64,000 bases of DNA from Lytechinus variegatus (GCF_018143015.1 NC_054758.1:12938001-13002000), one strand, 5' to 3'. Numbered from the stretch's first letter, positions 1 through 10,464 are shown. Numbers and translations are program-made. Notes: a model not told the origin generated them from the sequence alone.

Positions 1-569
1 CCCCCCCCCCCCCCGCTTAATTCGAAACAATTATTGGAATCAGTGGTGCGAGGAAAAGGGCGTCAAGGGTTTATTACCCTGACATTTTTTGTGATAAAAA
101 AGGGAAAAAAAAGAGGAAGGATAACAACTGAAAGAAAACTGATCGATTACAAGAGTGCTCCGTGTCGTGTCCGATGAGCCAATATTTTGTTTTCATTGAA
201 AAATCAAAACGAAGTCATCCTCCCCCATCAGTTAATCAATTGCCTTTGATAAGAAATTGCCCCCCCCCCATCCTCTCTCCCCTCTTTCTTTCTCCCTCTA
301 TCTCTCTCTATTTCTTACTTTTGCTCTGTTTGAGTTAACAAAACTTAATTGACACTCCATATGAATATTTCTTTATCTTTATTGAAGTAGGACTACGATT
401 CAACCACCCTATCCAATGTTCACGAAAATGTCGTATTGACGTTTAAATTATTTTAAAGACGGTCTAGGACCGTGGGTAAATGTCCCATAAGGCTAGTCCA
501 GTTATTTACATGTATATTTGGTCTACCTAAAATAATTTATTATAATAAACAAAAAATCTTATTTTTCAG
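1..569. other. Intronic or upstream flank of the EGF/TSP1 gene
   Basis: No exon with usable splice borders is seen here. The stretch begins with a poly-C run, has a CT-rich tract at about 265-310, and ends in the T-rich acceptor of the first recognised exon. At 153-173 one frame reads ECSVSCP, a TSP1-like string, but no donor follows it. Confidence 0.5.
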
Positions 570-642
570 AGTGCGACTATGGCCTACATCAACTGTTTAA
601 GGAATACTGATGATCCGCATGCCAAAAGGGACAACTGCCCAA
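570..642 (+). CDS. Exon: C-terminal half of a TSP1 repeat
   Basis: Follows a TTTTTCAG acceptor and ends at a GTAAGC donor (phase 0 in, phase 1 out). It reads from SATMAYINC through RNTDDPHAKRDNCP. The spacing of the Cys residues and the D-D-P string resemble the second half of the better-preserved TSP1 exon at 5816-5992. The first half should lie in an exon further left, which I could not identify. The other two frames give an early stop or no Cys pattern. Confidence 0.6.
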
Positions 643-1341
643 GTAAGCCATGCCATAAATCCTATGTCATCCGTGTCGGTATTGGTGTTGGTGGTAAAGA
701 AGAAACAATTCCCTCTCAGCGATTTTTAGCCCCGTCGGTACTTGTGTACCGTAGCGAGAGGGCAGTATTTTGTAGCCGCATCTTTTTCATGAATAAGTCT
801 ATGGGAGTGACGATTTAATAGTGTTTATTTAGTCAGACTGCGCCTCATGAATTTTCACAGCGATACGAAACTTTAGGGTAGAGCATAATTTCTGATCCAT
901 CGATCATCTCGATCGGTGAAGCCTAGTCAGTAAGCAGTATTCAGAAATGGGCAGTCCTGCAGTCGAGTTCAGGTTCACTGGCTTCGCTCCCTCGCAACTA
1001 GTTAGTAATTTCATGCGATTCGCCATATTTTTGGCTCATTACGCCACTGCGTACGTTCGAGTCTCGCCTATGCTTACAAAAATAGAATTGAGGCAAGACT
1101 GAAAAACAAATTCAAGTCTAAGATTTGTAGTCTAATTCAAAGCGTCAGGAACAGCCCTCTTTCGGCAGGTGCACTAGTACTGACCGTTAAATAAAAAAAT
1201 CTCTTCCGTCTTTCGCTTTCGAGTTTCTTTTTAAATATGCATGTGTAGGCCTACACGGAGATCACTTCACATTTCTTCGAGACTGTCAAGTACCATCTTC
1301 ATTCGTGAATAATGTAGCAGGTTTCACCTTTTTTTTTCTAG

Positions 1342-1476
1342 AGCCTTGTTCTAGCAATCCATGTAATGGCCCTCATATGAGTCGATGTTCTGAGACTGGA
1401 ACCGATGTTTCAAAGTCATACACGTGTCATTGTAATCCTGGATGGAATTATAATTCAAAGGCGAGAAGATGTGATG
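1342..1476 (+). CDS. Exon: EGF-like domain 1
   Basis: A 135-base exon, phase 1 to phase 1, bounded by a poly-T/TTCTAG acceptor and a GTAAGT donor. It encodes six Cys in EGF order, starting PCSSNPCNGPHMSRC and ending with a CHCNPGW segment before the last Cys. The CxCxPGW core is the typical EGF signature. The intron after it opens directly into a (AGT)n microsatellite. Confidence 0.85.
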
Positions 1477-1479
1477 GTA

Positions 1480-1498
1480 AGTAGAAGTAGTAGTAGTA

Positions 1499-1541
<43 letters not shown>

Positions 1542-1665
1542 AAGTAGTAGTAGTAGTAGTAATAGGAGTAGGAGTAGTAGTAGTAGTAGTACAAAGTAGT
1601 GGTTGTTGCAGTAATATCAGTTGTAGTTGAAGTAATAGTAGTAGTAGAATTAGTATTAGTAGTAA

Positions 1666-1735
<70 letters not shown>

Positions 1736-1737
1736 TT

Positions 1738-1797
<60 letters not shown>

Positions 1798-1800
1798 ATG
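1480..1800. repeat. (AGT)n microsatellite in intron
   Basis: About 320 bases of nearly pure AGT/GTA repeats with scattered AGA, ATA and TTG interruptions, starting a few bases after a splice donor. Long poly-Ser, poly-Val and poly-Thr reading frames here are artefacts of the repeat. Confidence 0.95.
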
Positions 1801-1951
1801 GTAGTTGTATTAGCGTGAAGAAAGGGGAGGATGAGAATATGGGGGGGGAAGGCAGACTAATGGCATCATCATCCTCATCGCCATCATTTATTGTCATCAA
1901 TATAATCATTATCATATAAGAACCATCATTGTCATTATCCTTATTGAACAG

Positions 1952-2013
1952 ATATAGATGTGTGCGGAACAGCAAAAGAACAGTGTTCCAAGACTAATAC
2001 GATCGAGTGTGTG
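1952..2013 (+). CDS. Exon: first half of EGF-like domain 2
   Basis: A 62-base exon, phase 1 to phase 0, with a TTGAACAG acceptor and GTAAGT donor. It reads DIDVCGTAKEQCSKTNTIEC, like the opening of a calcium-binding EGF domain (D-I-D-x-C). The remaining three Cys are supplied by the next exon, so the intron splits the domain between Cys3 and Cys4. Confidence 0.75.
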
Positions 2014-2613
2014 GTAAGTATATCTTACATGTATAACTTCTTTTAGTGAAGGATAATTGTGTTATTTTGTTGGTGAATAAATCAAATGACTGGCTGACAT
2101 TTCTGTTCTTCGCATCAGACTAGCGCATACAATCACACTTGTAGGAATAATCCCACTCAAGAGCCTATTGGAACAGTTCCAAACGCCTTTTAATATCTTA
2201 ACCGGGATTGTTTTGACACTGTGTGTTTAATTACTAATTCCAAAATGATACGGTGCACGTTATACTTTAAATCTATTCATTTTTTGTCATTATTATTATT
2301 ATTATTATTTTTTTTTTGGGGGGGGGTTGGGGTAGGGGTGACATTGAAGTTGATCCCGATAACTGCATCTCAAAATCATTAACTGTAATACGTTAAAACT
2401 ACATGAACTGCGATGCAAAGTGGATACCCGGTTGTAGTACAGGTCCATGCTGATACACATTCGCCAGACATATGGATATTTCATTTTTTTTTCATTAATA
2501 TAGAAAACAGACGGTTAATATTAACCAAAAATTGCTGACTGTATCATACATTCAATGATATTCTCCTCTGTTTTATTTTATAATTTCTCAAAACTATCAT
2601 ATCGCGAGAATAG

Positions 2614-2788
2614 GAGAAAGAAGGGTTCAAACACGAATGCGTTTGCAACCGGAAGTGGATGGGACCCCGTTGCGAGGTGCCCTACGACGCTTGCGTCGAT
2701 TACGACAACCCCTGCGGTCAGTACGGAATCTGTACGGCGCACGCAGGACAGAGGACCTGGACGTGCAAGTGCATGGAAGGATGGGGAG
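2614..2788 (+). CDS. Exon: second half of EGF 2 and most of EGF 3
   Basis: A 175-base exon, phase 0 to phase 1, ending at a GTGAGA donor. It supplies the CVCNRKWMGPRC end of EGF 2 and then EGF 3 (DACVDYDNPCGQYGIC followed by TWTCKCMEGWG). The acceptor AATAG at 2609-2613 has a weak pyrimidine tract; I chose it because it keeps frame with the preceding phase-0 exon and gives normal Cys3-Cys4 spacing. The sixth Cys of EGF 3 falls in the next exon. Confidence 0.75.
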
Positions 2789-3875
2789 GTGAGACAAGGA
2801 ACCTGTCGCTGAAAGAGAGTTGCAATCAAAATGCAACTCAAGAAATGAATTACAACTTTTGGCTCATCAAATCAGAAATTTGGGGGACTTTATAGTGTTT
2901 ATTTGACGCGCTCGATTGATCTTTTCAATATTTTCCTCGCATTTTTAATTAAGAATTCTTTTCTTTGCCCGAGTTTAGTGTATCTTTTTTTGGGGATGTT
3001 AGTAACATGTAATCTATCAAGGAAGCTCATTTATGCAAAGAAACATGACAAACTGGTTATCCATTTAGTGCCTTTGTGGTTTTATACTGGAAATGAAAAC
3101 GAGGAAATTGATTTGGGGTCCATGCATATAGGTTCGATATTTTAAAGTGAATTTGTAATTGCAGTGAAACGGATTAGCACAGTAGAAGAACAAAAAAAAG
3201 AGATAACAGAGAACGTGAAGAATGGTGTACTTCAGGGCAGCGTGCTAGGGTCTACAATTTTTGATTAACTTCAGCGATGACACATTACCAGCCCGTCTTA
3301 CCTCTCATGATCTTGGCATATCAACGAATGAATAATGGTGGTTTGGGAAAATAGGATCCATTGGGCCTATAAGTTAAGAATATCGCTGGTACCTAGAGCC
3401 TGTAATCACCTCGCTAGATTGACCTGTCTAAATACGCCATTGTATTTTTTTTCTAGGAAGGAACTACACCCTCCGACAATCTTTTGAAAATCAGAAGCGA
3501 TCAACCTTCATTTAGAACAGAGCCATAGTCTGAGAACCCACCCCCCTTAATTACGATAATAGAAAACATTCCTGTCTCATTATTTTGAGTTTTTTTGGTG
3601 TTGAAAAAGGTTACTTTGAAAGCTGAGTGCATCCTACCTCATGATACAATAATCCGTTCAGATTTTGAATAAACATCCTTTAATATTTTGAGTTATTTTA
3701 AAAATATGATTACGTTTATAGAAAACATTTCTGCCACATTGTTTTGCTCCAAAATTCATAAATCCTGGTTTTTAGAAAGTGGGGTAAATCCTACAACTCG
3801 ACTTTGATAAACACCATCCACATAGCATGTTTAAATTATTTTAGTCGATACCTATCTACATATGTTTTGTTTTAG

Positions 3876-4031
3876 ACGACCCTGCCCAGGAAGGTCGAGA
3901 CTGCAAGCGAAAGAACCAGGTTTGCGACAACGTGGTGTGTTTGAACGGTGGAGAATGCCAGGCTTCCAGGTCACAGCTCGAAGCAACCTGTATATGCACT
4001 GAGGAATGGCGAGGGGACACGTGTAATGAAC
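3876..4031 (+). CDS. Exon: end of EGF 3 and EGF-like domain 4
   Basis: A 156-base exon, phase 1 to phase 1, after a TTGTTTTAG acceptor. It completes EGF 3 (GRDC) and encodes EGF 4, with CDNVVCLNGGEC, then TCICTEEWRGDTC. The LNGGxC string is a standard EGF core. The donor is GTTAGT, less usual than GTAAGT but acceptable. Confidence 0.85.
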
Positions 4032-4067
4032 GTTAGTGTACTGTTTACCTTAATTGTATCTAGGAAC

Positions 4068-4335
4068 GTGGGCGGAAATTCCAGGGGGGGGGGAGGGGGG
4101 ACACAATATCAAATGTCCCCCTACTATTTTGAGTTTTTTTATGATGGTAATAAATACATCATTCAAAATCGAAATAAAACATTATTCATGGATGATAACT
4201 TTTTTTTTGCTTGTCAAATTTATTTTTGTCGAAATGACCTTAAATTTGGGGTAATAACCATTTTTTTCCCCCTTTTTCGCTGGTCAAATTTCCAGCCCCT
4301 CGTCCCCCTACCTTTGGGAGAGATTTCCGCCCCTG
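4068..4335. mobile_element. MITE with GGGCGGAAAT ends and 9-bp duplication
   Basis: Inverted ends (GGGCGGAAAT at 4070, ATTTCCGCCC at 4323) enclose about 250 bases rich in G, C and T runs. The 9-base string TCTAGGAAC occurs directly on both sides (4059-4067 and 4336-4344), consistent with a target-site duplication. Related units lie at 7260-7467 and, as fragments, near 18360 and 20000-20230. Confidence 0.75.
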
Positions 4336-4871
4336 TCTAGGAACACTCCGTTAAACAGATCTTAGGATGAAGTAAACCCTAAATTGAATTGGGTTGTCAT
4401 TATGTATGAACACAACCTACCTCTTTAGAAAGATATCCATCCACACTGTGCACTCGACTTCGATATAGTAAATGAGTATCGCGGAGGAATATTCCCTGAA
4501 AGGTCTCTACGCAAGCGAAGAGGGTGATGCAACAGTGTGAGTGAGTTAAAAAAAAATATTTTCAAAAGTTCTAGGTTGCTAAATTCAGAGGAATATTATC
4601 TGTGAATACTTTCTTCCAATGAAAATTGCCATTGATAGATATTTATCGTAAAATTTTAAGATACAGCATCAAGAGTAAAAGTCTAGGATGATCTACTTTT
4701 TGTGTCAGAATCGCTTTCCAAAAAGAAACTTTTCTGGCTACATTTTGAATGCTCTGAACTGATGAATATGGAGTTGAAGCAAAGTCAGAATATGAATATG
4801 TTCTTTTTACGTCCTGTGCATGGTCAATGATCACCTTCAATTGATAACTGCGACATCATCACCGAACTCAG

Positions 4872-5042
4872 CGATGCCTTCGTGGACGATGTGGCAACCT
4901 TGGAGCAAATGCTCAGTATCGTGTGGCTATGATGGTACCCGAATTCGTAAGCGGGACTGTGACCATAAAGACGCGGTCTTCTGCGGGCCTGGAACCGATG
5001 AAGAGCATGCAGTCTGCAACGGACCCGTTTGCAAAGTCGACG
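4872..5042 (+). CDS. Exon: complete TSP1 repeat
   Basis: A 171-base exon, phase 1 to phase 1. It encodes PSWTMWQPWSKCSVSCGYDG, then RIRKRDC and three further Cys. This is the canonical WxxWxxCSxSCGxG opening with the Arg layer of a TSP1 repeat. The junction with the preceding exon gives a proline codon, in frame. Such repeats fold extracellularly and often carry C-mannosyl Trp and O-fucose. The donor is GTAAGA. Confidence 0.9.
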
Positions 5043-5103
5043 GTAAGAACATATTCTCAGCTTATCGCATCTCGGTGGGGGTCACTATCATCTCGAATCA
5101 AAT

Positions 5104-5265
5104 CTGGGCTCCGTAACACAAAGGTTTGCGATGAATTGCAAATACGAAAGAACCGCACTGATTGGTCCCTGGTCAGTATTTCAAACCTAATGCGCGTGTA
5201 ACATTGATAGTGATTGGTCAGTTCATTTAGCGATTGATCGCTAATCTTTGTGTTACGGAGCCCAG
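5104..5265. mobile_element. 162-bp hairpin MITE
   Basis: The 20-base ends CTGGGCTCCGTAACACAAAG and its exact reverse complement bracket a 162-base unit in the intron after the first full TSP1 exon. No coding capacity. Confidence 0.85.
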
Positions 5266-5670
5266 GTTTTACTCGATTATTTCTTAAGTTGAGGTTCTTG
5301 GAACCTATTCAAGCAGTTAATGGTTTACTTCCAGACCCCGGCCTAAAATTAACTATCTATGTGGTACTTTGCCACCCAATGGTTCCTTGAATGGAATACT
5401 TCATTTTGATTTTCTGTTTAGCATCGTTGCTATGGTAGTTACTGTTGGATGGCAAAGTTATCATGGTACTAACTTTTTTAAACGGGACTCTTTTTTAAGA
5501 GAAAATTAACAAAAATCAGAAAATAAAAGGAAAGATAAGTCGGTGATGATTAGCCTCCAGAAGGCAAAAAAAAAATTCTGATAATATTTATGATTTGTAC
5601 TCCTGTTCCTACCTTAGGAAACGCTGGAAAAATATACAGTCTTTAAGATACTATTTTGTGTGACTCTATT

Positions 5671-5751
5671 GCCCGTATTCTGAAGTCTTTCCATAATTTT
5701 GGTCCAGAGTGAGACCACGGTCTTGGCTAAACCCGAGTTCAGAATACGGGC
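5671..5751. mobile_element. 81-bp hairpin (GCCCGTATTCTGAA ends)
   Basis: GCCCGTATTCTGAA at the left is mirrored by TTCAGAATACGGGC at the right, 53 bases apart. A partial relative (CCGTATTCTGAACTAGGG) appears near 10846. Confidence 0.75.
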
Positions 5752-5815
5752 ATATGGGTTATGAAAACTATATATGAAACGATATGAATCTGTGTCTCAT
5801 TTCTTTTCACAACAG

Positions 5816-5992
5816 GTGAATGGGGCGAGTGGATAAAGGTTACAGACTGCTCCTATAACTGTGGCGGGGGACACTACATCCAGGCGCGAAACTGTGAATA
5901 CGATTCTGATGACCCGGAAGCTTTCGGCAAGCCGTGCGAGGGAAGGGCCATCGTTTACGCAGACTGTAACATCATGAGCTGCTCAATATCGG
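5816..5992 (+). CDS. Exon: complete TSP1 repeat
   Basis: A 177-base exon, phase 1 to phase 1, after a CACAACAG acceptor. It reads EWGEWIKVTDCSYNCGGGHY, then QARNCEYDSDDPEAF and three more Cys ending NIMSC. The third layer Trp (usual WxxWxxW) is replaced by Val-Thr, but the CSxxCGGG core is intact. Donor is GTATCA. Confidence 0.9.
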
Positions 5993-7082
5993 GTATCACA
6001 TTGTTCGCTTTGATCACATTTTTTCACGCATAGTTTATTGGAACTATATATACCATGCACCTTTTCCTTCTCAGTTCCCGCTCGCGTGCTTTAATTGAAG
6101 ATTATTCACGATTGCTTGTTTACAGAATATTTCTTTTCTAAAAGATATAAGCAACTAATTCTTCTGATACCATGAATGTTTAAATAGGCCCCAACACTAA
6201 AGATGACTATCGTTGACAAAGGGCCCTAACAAGCGTTTGTGGATGTTTGCATTCTCGCTATTTGTGAAAGGGGGTTGATAAAAAAGAGCTGGGTGTGGAT
6301 TCATGCAGTAAACGCAGCTTTCGAGCACATTTTCCCTATTGGTTTCATGTTTACGTCGTTCTGGAAATCGTCTAAATTTGAAATAATTAAAAAATTGGAC
6401 AATCGTACTAAAATAAAAAAATAATTGATGTAATGCAGCTGAAATTTTACTATAATTATAATTACAGATAAACGATGGCTAAGGGTACATATAAACAGTT
6501 TAGCACGGACCATTGTCGCCAGACAGACAATGCCGCAGGAGGTATGTATTTGTTTGTTTCTCTTGCCCTTGAGAAAGGGCGGGATGTGTTCATAGCCCCT
6601 GCCGCAAGCTACGGCTGTCAAATGCAGCTCATCCATTTTTTGATGATTCATGAATTATGTTATATTATGTGGTATCTCACAGTGGACTAAATTGAAATTG
6701 ATAATTGAAAATGGAATAAAAACCTAGACATGATAGGTGTTACTATAACGTTCGCTTAAATACCTTTTCAGGACATTGTATTCTTTCGTTTAAAGTTCGA
6801 ACAGTTACACATTGCATAAATGAAGAATTCGTAGTTACAGTCAAATATATTCCAAAACGTACCACAAAATATCACGCAAATACTTTAAAACCAAAAAAGT
6901 GGCACTTGTGTAGTTTCTCCACAGCATCTTGAATTATTGAATTTGTACCAATAAAAGAGCTTTGTCATCAGCTTTCTATGATTCGATTTCATTCTATGTC
7001 TTTCGAAAACCAATGCTTTTTGGTAGTGGACATCATTCTGGAACATAATCTTTCTTTATGATTGTTTTGTTTGGTGATCTAG

Positions 7083-7234
7083 ATTGGGGCGCATGGAATT
7101 CTGGGCCGACTGTTCAACTACATGCGATGTCGGTTTCGGTCGAGGAAGGGTCTGTCTCAGCAGCATCGGTGCTTGTGTAGGAAGTTCAGAAGAGATCGAG
7201 GATTGCAACTTGAAACACTGTGACAAAGAAGCAG
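7083..7234 (+). CDS. Exon: TSP1 repeat with an apparent one-base deletion
   Basis: After the GATCTAG acceptor the incoming phase gives DWGAWNS, the normal opening. From 7102 the frame that continues the repeat (WADCSTTCDVGFGRGRVC, then EEIEDCNLKHC) is shifted by one base. The Trp-Trp spacing (WxxWxxW) is exactly restored if one base is missing near 7099-7102, and the exon would then be 153 bases, phase 1 to 1 like its neighbours. Without it, translation stops at a TAG about 25 codons later. It could be a read or assembly error, a null allele, or true decay. The donor GTCAAA is weak. Confidence 0.65.
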
Positions 7235-7259
7235 GTCAAAGGAAGATCATGGTTTATGC

Positions 7260-7467
7260 CAGGGGCGGATTCAGGTTTTTCAAAAAGGGGGGCATTTTTC
7301 CAAGGAAAATTTGACAAGCCAAAAAAAAAAAGAAAAAGAATTTTCACTTTCAAACACTTCTGTTTTAACGGCATTTTTTACATTACAAAGTTTTATTTTG
7401 CTTCTCAAAGGAGGGGGAGATTGGGTTGCGCAGGGCGGCTGTGCCCCCCCCCCCTTAGATCAGCCAG
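7260..7467. mobile_element. MITE fragment family CAGGGGCGGATTCAGG, 10-bp duplication
   Basis: Starts CAGGGGCGGATTCAGG, contains poly-A and poly-C runs, and is bracketed by the direct 10-base repeat TGGTTTATGC (7250-7259 and 7468-7477). It lies just after the weak donor of the frame-shifted TSP1 exon. Confidence 0.7.
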
Positions 7468-7876
7468 TGGTTTATGCGAATGCTTTTAATGAATCACCTA
7501 TGTCATGTTTCCTAAAGACTTGTTATGATGACACATGTGCAATTTATATAACGGGTTTTTTCGAAGGAATGATCTCGGTAAGCTTTAAACTGTAATTGCA
7601 AATTTGCTATTTGACATTTTTTTTATTGCAAAATTAGACTTTTCTTTTGGATGATATCATTGTTTGCAGCACTAAGTACATTTTTTATTATTCTGACGCT
7701 TTTGAGGATAAACATTGAATCATTTTTTGGCCACTTTTACAATGACTTACCGTAGGCGCTAAGGGACATTTCATATATCCAATCAATGTTTCATTAAAAA
7801 AAGATACGGTTCGGATATTTATAGCTCTGTCGTCTTTATGGTAATTGTACATAATGCTAACTTTTTTTTTTATCAG

Positions 7877-7978
7877 GGTTTCTTTCATGGGGATCGTGGA
7901 CTTACTGGACGAAATGCGAACAGGACGTCGATTTCTGCTACAGGTATCGTGAATGTCCTTACAGCATTACTGATGAAG
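7877..7978 (+). CDS. Exon: first half of the last TSP1 repeat
   Basis: A 102-base exon, phase 1 to phase 1, with a long T-tract/TATCAG acceptor. It encodes FLSWGSWTYWTKCEQDVDFC and YRYREC. The three Trp are spaced WxxWxxW; the usual SxxCG is replaced by an acidic segment before the second Cys. The repeat is completed by the next exon. Confidence 0.85.
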
Positions 7979-8206
7979 GTAGCTAAAATTCACTTTTTCT
8001 CATTTTCCATAAAAGGGGCGTAAAGTAAAGAGAGAAAGAGAGAGGGGGTGGTAGGAAATAAGAAGAACACGAGTAGGTTTAAGCATTTGATATGAGCATT
8101 AACAGCGATAAACTTGACAGACTACCTGGCGTCTTTCTTATTTACAGTGATCTCCAGTGTTCTTCTTTTCTTTTTAGTAGTTGAGAACAACTAACCGAGT
8201 TTTCTC

Positions 8207-8480
8207 AGCCACTACGCAGACGCGTTCAGAAAAGTTTAGAATCTATTGAAAATGCTCGTCAAATCACAATGAATGGCTTAGAGGTCATTGTCGAAAATTG
8301 GTGACCCGAGACAGGAGGTTGTCGTGAAATTCTGAGCCGACGAAAATTTGCGAAATCTGTCATTTGTCCAAGACGACATTGCAGTTTTCATTCACTGATT
8401 TTTCGACAAAGGCTGCTTTGTGATGAAGGGCTTTTGGCAATAGATTTCCAATGGTCCAGAAAGATTCTGCGTAGTGGCTG
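8207..8480. mobile_element. Hairpin element, ACTACGCAGACGC family
   Basis: AGCCACTACGCAGACGC on the left pairs with CTGCGTAGTGGCT on the right, and the inner arms are also complementary (AATCTATTGAAAATGC against its inverse). Related copies are at 30979-31250, 35151-35557 and, with different ends, 51621-51929. No coding capacity. Confidence 0.7.
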
Positions 8481-8769
8481 CATCAGTAATGCGGTGCATG
8501 CACATTTTTCGACCGCTGCGAAAACTGCGCCATAAAGTGACACCTGCAAAACGTCCCAAGACCAACAAAAATCTATTAGCTATTGCGAATGACAGACATC
8601 ATTTTGTTTGGAGACGGGTTTCTAGGCGTGAATTAAGAAAGACTAAGTCGGTTCGCCTTTCTTGTACTACGCCTTTAGTTATATTCATCACTCGCATTGA
8701 CCACCAGTAAATATGCGTTTGTTTTGCTGAATTTATTTTCATCTTTTACATGTTTAAATTCTGTCTCAG

Positions 8770-8898
8770 AGTTCCGTGAGGCATGTCCTGGCAAGTCTTC
8801 TCAATCCGTACCTTGTGAAGCAGATGGATGTGGCGAACTACAAGAGGAAGAAGTGAAAGAAGAGAAGGAGGAGCCTAAAGAAGAGCAAAAGGGCGCAG
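8770..8898 (+). CDS. Exon: end of last TSP1 repeat and acidic linker
   Basis: A 129-base exon, phase 1 to phase 1, after a CTGTCTCAG acceptor. FREACPGKSSQSVPCEADGC closes the TSP1 repeat begun in the previous exon. It is followed by about 20 residues dominated by Glu and Lys (EEEVKEEKEEPKEEQK), a likely extended charged spacer before the membrane segment. Donor GTAATT. Confidence 0.85.
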
Positions 8899-9434
8899 GT
8901 AATTTCACTTTTATTTAGAAATAGAGCTTTTGTTGGTCGTCACCCGAATATTACACCGGTCACAACATCGAACTTAAAGCCAGCCTGGTGTTGGTGTTTG
9001 ATCTATTTTACCATGACTACAACACCAAACTTGAAATGGTGCTGGTGTAAAGTGCCGACCCATTTTTTTATCTGGCCACGGCACCGAACCTGACATAAAC
9101 CAGCTGCTGGAACAGACTTCGATGGGAGTAGAACATTGCATAAAGTGACCGTTTTAATACCAGTAGTTGTTGAAAAAAAAACTTTTATTTTCATTTGTTT
9201 CGTTATTTCATTATTATTATAGTAAGCAAATGAGGTATTGCGGCATTTTAAGCATTAGGAGGTAATCAAGTAATAAACGATGTAAGTAATATTTGCATAG
9301 GGCTGAGGGTACTCGCAGTCTATTGGCATGCGGAGATGTGCCGCTCTTATTTGGAACTTGACTGGACTATCTATGTGTCATGTATCTTGTGTATCTCGAT
9401 GCCATATGATCTGTATATTTTCTTGTAAGAATAG

Positions 9435-9594
9435 AACAGGTCCCTCCATGGGCACAGGGAGGCGCGCAGTGGGGACCACCGATGCAGGCGCCACAGAACA
9501 TGGCGAGGGAAAGAGGTGCTGCCGCTGGTGAAAGCAGTGCTCTCGGGGTGGGATCGGTTGCAGCCCTAGGGGCGATTGGCTACATGGGAAAGAT
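9435..9594 (+). CDS. Exon: Pro/Gln-rich linker and transmembrane helix
   Basis: A 160-base exon, phase 1 to phase 2, with a strong GTAAGT donor. It encodes a QVPPWAQGGAQWGPPMQAPQ linker and then a Gly/Ala-rich hydrophobic run, SALGVGSVAALGAIGYMG, that is the only membrane-spanning candidate in the gene. The acceptor AATAG at 9430-9434 fits the phase; AACAG five bases on would not. Confidence 0.7.
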
Positions 9595-9922
9595 GTAAGT
9601 TGCTTTTGACGAAAACTTCTACGTTCGATGTGCTTGTGGTTTTACATTTGGTGCTATAGGTTACTGAACCCACCAGAAAATAATCATATTTCAAAAGTGT
9701 TCAAATTCTGTCATCTTTTCGATATTTAATTCTTAAGTCGGGTGATAGAATATTACATTTTATATAGTTTGTTTCCCTGGGCTCGCCGGACTTTGTAGCA
9801 TTAGTGTCTTCGTCCAACACTCGGCATGAAGGAGTGCATTTACTGGTGGAGTTCACTTACTTCATAGCACCACTGTATATGATGATGTAAGGTATTTATT
9901 CTGTTCACAGCGACAATGTTTT

Positions 9923-10064
9923 CAGGGGAGTATTTCATCAACAGTTTTGTCCAACGACTCGTCAAATTTGATGACCTTCCTTTAATGTGATTGGCTGAGG
10001 AGCCGAGTTACCGTGGTAACTGTCAGGTAAAACAACGACATGCCATTTCATGAAACGCTCCTCT
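9923..10064. mobile_element. MITE, AGGGGAGTATTTCAT ends
   Basis: Left end TTCAGGGGAGTATTTCATCA and right end TTTCATGAAACGCTCCTC are imperfect inverted repeats. A closely related copy is at 34914-35069 (Ends AGGGGAGTGTTTCAT and ATGAAACACCCCC). Confidence 0.65.
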
Positions 10065-10255
10065 TAATTCCGAATTTGATGAAATCATAATGATAAGAAG
10101 AGCCAGGAAGTTATTCAAACTTGCCATGTGTATTGACTTTAACAATGTTGCGTTATTATCAGGGTTTAGCTTTCACGATTCTCGAAACGTTAATAATTTT
10201 CTTTTATGATTCACATTGTATTTTACTTGTATTTCTTTTTTTGATTTGATGTCAG

Positions 10256-10325
10256 AGTTTTCACCAAGTTCCAGAAAAAGCGGAAAAGACAAAAGAAGAA
10301 GAAGGATGATGCAGCAGCAGTGTGA
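10256..10325 (+). CDS. Terminal coding exon: basic cytoplasmic tail
   Basis: After a TTGATGTCAG acceptor (phase 2) the exon reads VFTKFQKKRKRQKKKKDDAA and ends at TGA (10323-10325). The dense Lys/Arg directly after the hydrophobic stretch fits a cytoplasmic stop-transfer segment, making the protein type I if a signal peptide precedes it. Confidence 0.8.
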
Positions 10326-10464
10326 CTGATTCTGAATACCAGCAGTTAAAGCTAGCTGTCTTCAATGATCAATGTTGGCTTTGTGACCTTCCTTAATAAA
10401 GCCAATGGCCTGTATCCATGGCCCTGATAAGTGGGAGTATTTTGCATATTTTTAATGCAATAAA
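10326..10464 (+). terminator. 3' UTR with polyadenylation signals
   Basis: AATAAA occurs at 10395-10400 and 10459-10464, 70 and 134 bases after the stop codon. Another AATAAA lies at 11530-11535 and could serve a longer 3' UTR. Confidence 0.55.

Larger units (their letters stand above)
570..10464 (+). other. Gene span (5' incomplete): EGF/TSP1 modular membrane protein
   Basis: Twelve exons on the + strand join in compatible phases (mostly phase 1, as is usual for shuffled extracellular modules). They encode, in order: the C-terminal half of a TSP1 repeat, four EGF-like domains, four TSP1 repeats, an acidic then Pro/Gln-rich linker, a probable transmembrane helix and a basic cytoplasmic tail. 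The predicted protein would sit at the cell surface or in a secretory membrane with its Cys-rich modules outside. The N-terminus and signal peptide lie left of the window. I do not recognise an orthologue, so no symbol is given. All introns seen are GT-AG. Introns contain a (AGT)n microsatellite and several MITEs. One exon (7083-7234) needs one extra base to keep frame. Confidence 0.8.

Noticed and set aside
153-173. ECSVSCP string resembling a TSP1 opening in the left flank
   Set aside because: No upstream Trp layer, no donor, and the frame runs into unrelated sequence; probably chance or a dead exon.
1405-1975. Poly-Ser, poly-Val, poly-Thr and poly-Tyr ORFs
   Set aside because: Triplet microsatellite read in six frames.
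6468-6541. Exon-like block after ATTACAG with a GTATGT donor (GTYKQFSTDHCRQTDNAAG)
   Set aside because: In the TSP1-like frame it starts with TAA, and neither reading fits the phase between exons 5816-5992 and 7083-7234, which join directly.
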